This document shows, piece by piece, positions 7,177 through 12,540 of a stretch of DNA of 12,540 nucleotides. The position numbers were made by a program, and so were the translations under genes. The notes beneath the pieces were generated by a model. That model worked only from the letters and a program-made list of their open reading frames with translations, searched no databases and was not told the origin of the DNA. How positions within the stretch are numbered: position 1 is the stretch's first letter; each line of letters begins with the position of its first letter. The stretch spans positions 1-12,540 of the forward strand of contig JANYHX010000166.1 in assembly GCA_025362155.1 (NCBI GenBank), in the 5' to 3' direction. Origin of the DNA: Gallionella sp. (GTDB lineage: Bacteria > Pseudomonadota > Gammaproteobacteria > Burkholderiales > Gallionellaceae).

Positions 7177-7878
7177 TTACACTTGCCGGATCGGGATACT
7201 AGCTACGTGTAGCCCGCATTCCTTGTTCTCTGGGTTCTCCCACCACCACCTGCCGGAGCGTATATCCTCGCCTGGCGTGACCGCGCGCGTGCAGGGGGCG
7301 CAGCCTATGCTGGGATAAAACTGGTCGTGCAGTTTATTGTAGGGGACATTATTTTGCTTGATGTATTCCCACACATCGGCGTTAGTCCAATCCAGCAGCG
7401 GGTTGAACTTCTGCAAATCATGATCCGCGTCATAAGATGAAACTTCCAGGCCTATGCGCGTGACCGCCTGATCGCGACGCATTCCGGTAATCCACGCGCG
7501 CTTCCCAGCCAAAGCACGCTTCAATGGTTCGACCTTGCGTATATGGCAGCAGCCCTTGCGATTGTCTACGCTGTCATAAAAGCCATTCACACCGTTCCTT
7601 GCGACATAGGCTTCAATTTGTTTGGCATCAGGGAAATAAATTTTTAGCGGCACACCATAACGTTTGCCTACTTCCTGCATCAGGTCATAAGTTTGTTGCG
7701 GCAAGCGCCCCGTATCCAGGCTGAACATTTCAATGCCGGATTGATGCTGGGCGATCAAGTCGGTCAGCACCATATCTTCTGCGCCCAGACTGTTGGCAAA
7801 AGTCACCGGTGAAAAATCAGCTACGGCTTGCGCCAATACTTTTTTAACCTGTTCGATTTTTTGTTGCAACGCACTCAT
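7177..7878 (-). CDS. cysH: Phosphoadenylyl/adenylyl-sulfate reductase, APS-type (4Fe-4S) CysH
   Basis: CysH reduces activated sulfate to sulfite with thioredoxin or a similar thiol donor. The 233-residue protein has the PAPS reductase fold: SLGAEDMVL (30-38), SLDTGRLPQQT (53-63), ITGMRRDQAVTR (130-141) and the catalytic-Cys tail KECGLH with Cys221. It also has CC at 110-111 and CxxC at 193-196 (GCAPCTR). These four cysteines bind a [4Fe-4S] cluster and are known to mark the APS-using class; the PAPS-using E. coli enzyme lacks them. This agrees with the absence of CysC from the window. The start is ATG 7876-7878, overlapping the DUF934 stop as ATGA, with GGAAG 6 nt upstream; this implies translational coupling. 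The stop is followed by a palindromic element. Confidence 0.96.
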   Translation of the reverse strand: MSALQQKIEQVKKVLAQAVADFSPVTFANSLGAEDMVLTDLIAQHQSGIEMFSLDTGRLPQQTYDLMQEVGKRYGVPLKIYFPDAKQIEAYVARNGVNGFYDSVDNRKGCCHIRKVEPLKRALAGKRAWITGMRRDQAVTRIGLEVSSYDADHDLQKFNPLLDWTNADVWEYIKQNNVPYNKLHDQFYPSIGCAPCTRAVTPGEDIRSGRWWWENPENKECGLHVASIPIRQV

Positions 7879-8390
7879 GGTCCGCTTCCACGTTGCACGC
7901 GTCGAAACAGCGGCAATGCTTCATCTGCCGAGGCTTGGTAGGACAATGAAAAATCGCTCAAACCCTTCAGCGCGTCGTGTATGTCTTTATCTGGCCTGGG
8001 TGCAAACGCATTGAAACCGACACGCTGCATGTAAAACAACTGGTCGCGCAGCACATCACCGATGGCACGCAATTCGCCGTGATAGCCGAATCGGGCGCGC
8101 AAACGGTAGGCGATGGAATAGCCGCGCCCATCGGCGAACTTCGGGAAATCAACGGCAATCAAGGAAAGTGCCTCCAGATCATTTTGCAAATCTTCTGCTC
8201 GTTGATCGCTGGCTAACCATACGCCCAAATCTGTCCGCCGCTGCAAGGTATCGCGTTGTGCCTGCCACACTTTTAGTGGCACGATAACCTTGCCGGAGGG
8301 AATAGCAACATTTTCCGGCGTGTCGCTTTCACTCAGGCGCAGCACGATCCAGTCGTCTTCCATCACTGTTTTATTTTTGATGATCATCAT
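7875..8390 (-). CDS. DUF934 family protein of the sulfite reductase operon
   Basis: This 171-residue protein carries the DUF934 signature DFPKFADGRGYSIAYRLR, then GYHGELRAIGDVLRDQLFYMQR and GFNAF (about residues 81-130). The family is found in many proteobacteria directly beside cysI and cysH and has no established activity. The constant position argues for a role in sulfite reduction, such as assembly, electron supply or stability of CysI, but this is inference. There is no signal peptide, membrane segment or Cys-rich metal motif, so it acts in the cytoplasm. The gene starts 12 nt after the cysI stop. Two adjacent ATGs (8388-8390, 8385-8387) are possible starts, both with a weak ribosome binding site. 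Its TGA overlaps the cysH ATG, so the two genes are probably translated together. Confidence 0.92.
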   Translation of the reverse strand: MMIIKNKTVMEDDWIVLRLSESDTPENVAIPSGKVIVPLKVWQAQRDTLQRRTDLGVWLASDQRAEDLQNDLEALSLIAVDFPKFADGRGYSIAYRLRARFGYHGELRAIGDVLRDQLFYMQRVGFNAFAPRPDKDIHDALKGLSDFSLSYQASADEALPLFRRVQRGSGP

Positions 8391-8402
8391 GGGCTGCCAA
8401 TT

Positions 8403-10148
8403 TTAAAACCGGGGGGAATATAAGGGTGTGTCATAAGGCGTGCCTGCCGTTAGCAACGCATAATCGGCACTGGCCAATTTTTCATCTTCCTCTACTGGTG
8501 TCGCGTACACATATTCTTTGAATGGGTCATGGCCGATACGGCGCACGGTGTCGATGAAACGCTCGTCTTCAAAACGCTCACGCACATACACCTGCAACAA
8601 ACGAGCGACCACCTCGGGGATTTGCGCAAAGGTGAAGGCGCGCCCGATGACCTTGCCGATCGAAGTTTCATTGCCCTGCGCGCCGCCAATCGACACCTGG
8701 TTCCATTCAGTGCCATCTTTATCCACGCCGAGAATGCCGATATGCCCGACATGATGATGGCCGCAGGCATTCATGCAGCCGGACATGTTTAATTCGATCT
8801 CGCCGATATCATGTTGAAAGTCGATATTATCAAAACGCTCGGCGATCGCCTTGGCTAGGGGGATAGAACGCGCATTCGCCAAGGAGCAAAAATCACCGCC
8901 CGGACAGCAGATGATGTCGGTCAACAGCCCGATGTTGGGCGTCGCCATGCCCAATGTTTTAGCGGCCTGCCACAGCGCGATGAGATCAGATTGTTTGACA
9001 TCCGCCAACACCAGATTTTGCATGTGGGTAATGCGCAATTCGCCGAAGCTGAATCGTTCCGCCAGTTCCGCTGCCGCATCCATTTGCTCTGCAGTCGCAT
9101 CTCCGGGTGCGGTACCGGTTTTTTTGAGTGACAACATTACCGCTGCGTAACCCGACACTTTGTGTGGTTTGACGTTGCGTTTGCACCAATTGGCGAACGC
9201 CTTGTTTTCGGCTTGTAGTTCGGAAACTGCCGCATCGTAGAGTGGCAATGTTTCGTAAGCAGGTGCGGTAAAACATGCCGCGACACGATTGAGCTCTGCA
9301 AGCGTGATCGTGCAGGGGCCATCTTTGGTGAACTGCCAATCGGCCTCGACCTGACGTTTGAATTCTTCTATGCCTAGTGCTTTGACCAGTATCTTGATGC
9401 GCGCTTTGTAGATGTTGTCGCGCCGACCATATTCGTTGTACACGCGCACGATGGATTCCAGATAGGTGATGGCATGTTGCCACGGCACGAAGTCGCATAT
9501 TTCCGAGCCTACGATAGGCGTGCGTCCCAGGCCACCGCCCACCAGCACGCGGAAGCCAATTTCGCCCTGCGCGTTTTTTACCGCTGCCATGCCGATGTCA
9601 TGCACCGCAATCGCGGCACGGTCTTCGGTGGCTCCGGTAATGGCAATCTTGAATTTGCGCGGCAGGTAGGCAAACTCGGGATGGAAGGTGCTCCACTGGC
9701 GCAGTATCTCGGCGTAAGGTCGCGGATCGACGATTTCATCACGTGCCACGCCTGCGAATTCATCGCTGGTGATATTGCGTATGCAATTGCCCGAAGTTTG
9801 ATTGCCATGCATTTCGACGCTGGCCAAGTCCGCCATCAAATCAGGCACCTCTTCCAGCTTGATCCAGTTGTATTGAATGTTCTGACGCGTGGTGAAATGC
9901 CCGTAGTCTCTATCGTATTTGCGCGCGATATGCGCGAACATGCGCATTTGCGCGGCACTCACCAAACCATAAGGCACGGCGATGCGCAGCATGTAAGCAT
10001 GTATCTGCATATACAAACCATTCTGCAAACGCAGGATGCGGAATTCATCTTCGCTCAACTCACCCGACAAGCGGCGGCGCACCTGGTCGCGGAACTGCGC
10101 GACGCGTTCGCCTACAATCTGGTGGTCATATTTATCATAGCGATACAT
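8403..10148 (-). CDS. cysI: Assimilatory sulfite reductase hemoprotein subunit (siroheme, 4Fe-4S) CysI
   Basis: CysI reduces sulfite to sulfide with six electrons at a coupled siroheme-[4Fe-4S] centre. The 581-residue protein has the two-fold nitrite/sulfite reductase layout. The N-terminal half has GHFTTRQNIQYNW and GNCIRNITSDEFAGVA (siroheme-contacting Arg residues). The C-terminal half has the cluster cysteines Cys415 and Cys421 (CPGGDFC) and Cys458 and Cys462 (CMNAC), in the expected C-x5-C ... C-x3-C order. The next block, GHHHVGHIGILG, is typical of sulfite/nitrite reductases. Nitrite reductase is an alternative, but the cys neighbours favour sulfite. The start is ATG 10146-10148 with AAGGAG 7 nt upstream. 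No CysJ flavoprotein is encoded nearby. The gene for the 87-aa protein ends 24 bp upstream. Confidence 0.95.
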   Translation of the reverse strand: MYRYDKYDHQIVGERVAQFRDQVRRRLSGELSEDEFRILRLQNGLYMQIHAYMLRIAVPYGLVSAAQMRMFAHIARKYDRDYGHFTTRQNIQYNWIKLEEVPDLMADLASVEMHGNQTSGNCIRNITSDEFAGVARDEIVDPRPYAEILRQWSTFHPEFAYLPRKFKIAITGATEDRAAIAVHDIGMAAVKNAQGEIGFRVLVGGGLGRTPIVGSEICDFVPWQHAITYLESIVRVYNEYGRRDNIYKARIKILVKALGIEEFKRQVEADWQFTKDGPCTITLAELNRVAACFTAPAYETLPLYDAAVSELQAENKAFANWCKRNVKPHKVSGYAAVMLSLKKTGTAPGDATAEQMDAAAELAERFSFGELRITHMQNLVLADVKQSDLIALWQAAKTLGMATPNIGLLTDIICCPGGDFCSLANARSIPLAKAIAERFDNIDFQHDIGEIELNMSGCMNACGHHHVGHIGILGVDKDGTEWNQVSIGGAQGNETSIGKVIGRAFTFAQIPEVVARLLQVYVRERFEDERFIDTVRRIGHDPFKEYVYATPVEEDEKLASADYALLTAGTPYDTPLYSPRF

Positions 10149-10172
10149 TGGATACTCCTTGAGCGGAACTCT

Positions 10173-10436
10173 TCAGAAACTTTCGGTTTCGGAAATATGA
10201 ATGTCGTCGGCTTCATCCGCAGAATAACGCTTGGACACGGGCAGCAACAGTGCGGCGGCGAGCGGAAACTTTGCGCCATACTGCAGGATGTGCTCCACAT
10301 CCGCATCCTCGTCATGGCGCAGCGCAGCGCCTATATAAGCATACTCGCTGGTTTGACCGATCACCACGCCGATACGTCCGCCGCAGCCGTTGAACCAGCT
10401 GACTTGTTTAGGTTTGTTGGGTTTATTGGTACTCAT
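10173..10436 (-). CDS. Uncharacterised 87-aa protein in the cys operon
   Basis: I do not recognise this family. Coding is supported by a strong AAGGA site 6 nt before ATG 10434-10436, by its place 9 nt after the tauE stop and 24 nt before cysI, and by the same strand. The N-terminus is Lys/Asn/Pro-rich (residues 1-12). A compact core follows: WFNGCGGRIGVVIGQTSEYAYIGAALR (14-40), an acidic stretch HDEDADVE (41-48) and a second segment LQYGAKFPLAAALLLPVSKRY (51-71). The tail is acidic. There is a single Cys (18) in a GCGG motif, no signal peptide and no clear membrane helix. Its position between exporter and sulfite reductase suggests a small cytoplasmic accessory of sulfate assimilation, but nothing in the sequence proves it. 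Confidence 0.78.
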   Translation of the reverse strand: MSTNKPNKPKQVSWFNGCGGRIGVVIGQTSEYAYIGAALRHDEDADVEHILQYGAKFPLAAALLLPVSKRYSADEADDIHISETESF

Positions 10437-10445
10437 ATTCGTTCC

Positions 10446-11231
10446 TTATTTATAAAACACCATTTTCAAGCCTATGAGCAATAGCATCGCGGCGAGAATG
10501 GGGCGCAACACTTTTTCCGGCACTTTGGCACTTAGATGGCTACCCAGGTAGATGCCCGGTAACGAACCCAGCAGCAAACTACCCAGCAATACCAGGTTCA
10601 CTGTGCCCAATGCCAGATGCCCGATCCCGGCCAGCGCAGTCAACGGTACTGCATGAACAATATCCGTACCGACTAATTTCACCGGCGCATGGCGCGGATA
10701 TAAAAACAACAAAACCACCATCCCCAGCGCCCCGGCTCCTACCGAGGAAATTGTCACCATCGTTCCGACCAGCGCACCCGTTATGATCGTGGCGGCAGCC
10801 AGGCGGCGATGGTGCAACTCAAATATGAAACTATCATCGCGGCTCGCCCATTTTTTCACCTGTTCTTTCAGCAACAATGCGCTGCCCGTCAGCAACAAGG
10901 CCACGCTCAACACATTTGTCACCAGGCTACGCAAGGTTTTTTCGTCCAGCGCCAGATATTTTATTGTGGCGATAGTGAGCACCGCAGCAGGCAAGCTGCC
11001 CATGCTCAATAAGCCCACGATCTTCCAATCCACCGTGCCGCGCCTTGCATGCACCCAGCCGCCTAACGATTTGGTCAGTGAGGCATACAGCAAATCGGTA
11101 CCCACTGCGGTGGCCGGCGCAATACCAAAAAACAGCACTAGCAATGGCGTCATCAATGAGCCGCCGCCCACGCCGGTGACGCCGACAATCAATCCCACCA
11201 GAAAGCCGGATAATGTGTACATGCCGTCCAT
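10446..11231 (-). CDS. TauE/SafE family membrane transporter (probable sulfite/organosulfonate exporter)
   Basis: This 261-residue protein of the TauE/SafE (COG0730) family has about eight hydrophobic segments in two homologous halves. The first half opens with GFLVGLIVGVTGVGGGSLMTPLL (about 9-31) and continues with AVGTDLLYASLTKSLGG. The second repeats the pattern with GALVGTMVTISSVGAGALGMVVL and LVGTDIVHAVPLTALAGIGH. The G-x-G-G-G/S and VGTD repeats are family hallmarks. Members move sulfite, sulfoacetate or related anions across the inner membrane. Here, as first gene of a cys cluster, it could export surplus sulfite or import a sulfur oxyanion; direction cannot be read from the sequence. 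The start is ATG 11229-11231 (a second ATG lies 9 nt inside). It has no Shine-Dalgarno of its own, and a 9-codon frame ends 4 nt before it. Confidence 0.9.
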   Translation of the reverse strand: MDGMYTLSGFLVGLIVGVTGVGGGSLMTPLLVLFFGIAPATAVGTDLLYASLTKSLGGWVHARRGTVDWKIVGLLSMGSLPAAVLTIATIKYLALDEKTLRSLVTNVLSVALLLTGSALLLKEQVKKWASRDDSFIFELHHRRLAAATIITGALVGTMVTISSVGAGALGMVVLLFLYPRHAPVKLVGTDIVHAVPLTALAGIGHLALGTVNLVLLGSLLLGSLPGIYLGSHLSAKVPEKVLRPILAAMLLLIGLKMVFYK

Positions 11232-11235
11232 TGCG

Positions 11236-11265
11236 CTAACACCAATAAGAATTCTCGACGCGCAT
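11236..11265 (-). CDS. Candidate 9-aa leader peptide upstream of the cys operon
   Basis: ATG at 11263-11265 begins the frame M-R-V-E-N-S-Y-W-C-stop, with TAG at 11236-11238. An AAGGAG sequence (11277-11282 on the minus strand) precedes it by 11 nt, somewhat long but the best ribosome binding site in this region. The frame stops 4 nt before the tauE ATG, close enough for translational coupling, and tauE itself lacks a clear site. The last codon before the stop is TGT (Cys), which suggests a cysteine-sensitive leader. Such a short frame could occur by chance, so confidence is limited. Confidence 0.35.
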   Translation of the reverse strand: MRVENSYWC

Positions 11266-11303
11266 TCTAAGTCAGGCTCCTTATATCTCTAAATACTTTT
11301 ATG

Positions 11304-11321
11304 TTAGCATCTTATAACTAA
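11304..11321. promoter_or_regulatory. Candidate LysR-type operator between cysB and the cys operon
   Basis: The 98-110 bp between the divergent tauE and cysB genes contains an 18-bp dyad, TTAG-N10-CTAA (11304-11321). This size and place are usual for LysR-type regulators, which bind AT-rich imperfect dyads in the shared promoter region. On the plus strand TTAGCA and TATATT with 16 bp between could form a weak cysB promoter overlapping it. On the minus strand TTAGTT with 17 bp to AAGTAT is a weak candidate for the operon. CysB sites are poorly conserved, so this is a suggestion only. Confidence 0.3.
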
Positions 11322-11341
11322 TTACTATATTGGAAGCGGCC

Positions 11342-12268
11342 ATGAATTTACAGCAACTGCGCTTCTTCAACGAAATCGTGCGGCAAGGCTTGAAAATCTC
11401 CGATGCTGCCAGCGCGCTATACACCTCTCAGCCGGGCATCAGCAAGCAGATCAAGCTGTTGGAAGAAGAATTGGGCATCGAAATCTTTGTGCGCAACGGC
11501 AAGCGCATTGTGGCCATCACCGAACCGGGCAAAGCCGTGCTGGCCATCGCCCAGCGCATGTTGCACGACGCTGAAAATCTCAAACAGGTCGCCCAGGAAT
11601 ATCATTCGCAGAATAGTGGTAACCTAACCATCGCCACCACCCACACCCAGGCACGCTATGCGTTGCCGCCTACGGTCAAACAATTTATCAAACGCTATCC
11701 CGAGGTGAAGCTGGGTCTGCACCAAGGCAACCCGACCCAGATCGCCGAGCAGGTATTAAGCGGCGAAGCCGACATTGGCATTGCCACGGAAAGTCTGGCT
11801 CTGTATGACGACCTCGTCACCCTGCCGTGCTACGAATGGAATCATTGCGTCATCACGCCGCTGCACCACCCGTTGTTGAATGAGAAAAAACTAACGCTGG
11901 CGAAAATCGCGCAATACCCGATCATCACCTATGATTTCGCTTTCAGCGGGCGAGCCAAAATCAATGCGGCTTTCGAGTCGGCTAACATCCAGCCCAACGT
12001 CGCGCTCACCGCAATCGATGCGGACGTGATCAAGACCTATGTTGAGCTGGGTCTGGGTATCGGCATTTTGGCGAAAATGGCTTTCATCCCGGAGCGCGAC
12101 AAACATTTGCGCATGATGGACGCGGGACATTTGTTCAAACCGAGCACTACGCGGATCGCGATACGCAAGAACGAATACCTGCGCGGCTACACCTCCGACT
12201 TCATCGAACTATTCGCACCTCACCTGACCCGCGAAGTCGTTGCCCAAGCTATGCATGGCAAGCCTTAG
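11342..12268 (+). CDS. cysB: CysB-type LysR transcriptional regulator of sulfur assimilation
   Basis: This 308-residue LysR-family regulator has the N-terminal winged helix-turn-helix (ISDAASALYTSQPGISKQI, about 19-37) and a periplasmic-binding-protein-like effector domain. The segment NLTIATTHTQARYALP (94-109) is diagnostic for CysB/Cbl. Thr100, Thr102, Gln103 and Thr149 fall at the same positions as the sulfate-binding residues known in enterobacterial CysB. Position 202 is Ser instead of Thr, a conservative change. CysB activates cys genes with N-acetylserine as inducer and sulfide or thiosulfate as antagonists. The start is ATG 11342 with GGAAG 5 nt upstream; an in-frame TTG at 11330 lies before that site and is rejected. 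The gene is divergent from the cys operon it likely controls. Its TAG overlaps the stop of the next gene tail to tail. Confidence 0.93.
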   Translation: MNLQQLRFFNEIVRQGLKISDAASALYTSQPGISKQIKLLEEELGIEIFVRNGKRIVAITEPGKAVLAIAQRMLHDAENLKQVAQEYHSQNSGNLTIATTHTQARYALPPTVKQFIKRYPEVKLGLHQGNPTQIAEQVLSGEADIGIATESLALYDDLVTLPCYEWNHCVITPLHHPLLNEKKLTLAKIAQYPIITYDFAFSGRAKINAAFESANIQPNVALTAIDADVIKTYVELGLGIGILAKMAFIPERDKHLRMMDAGHLFKPSTTRIAIRKNEYLRGYTSDFIELFAPHLTREVVAQAMHGKP

Positions 12269-12540
12269 AAAGGAATAATCCATTCAGATAATAGGTAACT
12301 GTAACGATAATTGGGACCATTAAATGCTGCGCTTTGATTGAGTCCTGCGCGCACTCGAAGGGAATAAGGACGACTAGGTGAATTTTGCACGCTGCCTTCA
12401 AGCAAATGTGTTGCTGTATACGGGCCACCGGCAACTTTTTGCTGTCCGATTCCGCCAGTCAAGCTGAGATTCCATCCCGGAATTTTTTTGCGCCAACCTA
12501 ATGCCAGCATGGCTTCATTATAATTTGCCGGATTGAAGTA
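12265..12540 (-). CDS. Outer-membrane beta-barrel protein, C-terminal part (5' end beyond window)
   Basis: The frame is open from the window edge to TAA 12265-12267 and gives 91 residues with no start in view other than internal ATGs. It shows alternating polar and hydrophobic strands rich in Gly, Tyr, Ser and Asn: YFNPANYNEAMLALGWRKK, GWNLSLTGGIGQQ, HLLEGSVQNSP, YSLRVRAGLNQ. The final strand YRYSYLLSEWIIPF ends in Phe, the known signal for barrel assembly by BamA. The YFNP-x-x-Y-x-E-A-x-L-x-L-x-W-R start of the segment recalls the barrel of BcsC-like TPR exporters of polysaccharide, but the matching TPR part is not in the window. The stop overlaps the cysB stop by 4 nt convergently, so no spacer terminator exists. 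Confidence 0.7.
   Translation of the reverse strand, partial: YFNPANYNEAMLALGWRKKIPGWNLSLTGGIGQQKVAGGPYTATHLLEGSVQNSPSRPYSLRVRAGLNQSAAFNGPNYRYSYLLSEWIIPF

Noticed and set aside
9474..10484. Long plus-strand open frame opposite cysI
   Set aside because: It lies antisense to cysI and the adjoining 87-aa gene and has no family features. It is a by-product of codon bias in real genes.
11330..11341. TTG start of cysB at 11330
   Set aside because: It overlaps the GGAAG ribosome binding site that serves ATG 11342. CysB numbering of the sulfate-binding residues also fits the ATG start.

Overview
The window looks like a chromosomal segment of a betaproteobacterium, most likely Nitrosomonadales (a Gallionellaceae-type lineage). 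This is an inference from the gene set (DUF1415, the beta-type CobD/AmpE-like membrane protein, the CysI-DUF934-CysH block, a monofunctional short CysN) and from the moderate GC content. No rRNA, tRNA or CRISPR array was seen.

Left part (1-4570) is a patchwork of single genes. It holds the 3' tail of an IS30-family transposase (3-173), a DUF1415 gene on the minus strand (359-910), a secreted lipoprotein built from about six DUF5666-type repeats (1210-2664, plus), a CobD/CbiB/AmpE-like membrane protein (2765-3703, minus), a small region with a 21-bp tandem repeat (3804-3842), and a DUF2846-like lipoprotein (3970-4509, plus). A 156-bp element with 29-bp terminal inverted repeats (4576-4731) marks the boundary to the next block, and its right arm ends on the stop codon of cysN.

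Right part (4731-12268) is a nearly complete assimilatory sulfate reduction locus, all on the minus strand and reading from high to low coordinates: TauE/SafE-type exporter, an 87-aa protein of unknown function, cysI (sulfite reductase hemoprotein), DUF934, cysH (4Fe-4S APS reductase type), cysD and cysN (ATP sulfurylase). A divergent cysB-type LysR regulator (11342-12268) faces it. Together the genes activate sulfate to APS (CysDN), reduce APS to sulfite (CysH) and sulfite to sulfide (CysI), with a probable anion or sulfite exporter and a CysB sensor. No CysC, no CysJ flavoprotein, no siroheme synthase and no sulfate importer are in the window. The lack of CysC fits an APS-specific CysH. The lack of CysJ suggests ferredoxin or another donor for CysI.

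The cys cluster is interrupted by palindromic DNA at two gene junctions (cysH-cysD, 7020-7170; cysD-cysN, 6021-6082). Upstream of the first gene lies a 9-codon reading frame with a Shine-Dalgarno-like sequence. Its last codon is Cys, and its stop sits 4 nt before the tauE start, so it is a possible leader peptide. The window ends in the C-terminal part of an outer-membrane beta-barrel protein (12265-12540, minus) whose stop codon overlaps that of cysB tail to tail.
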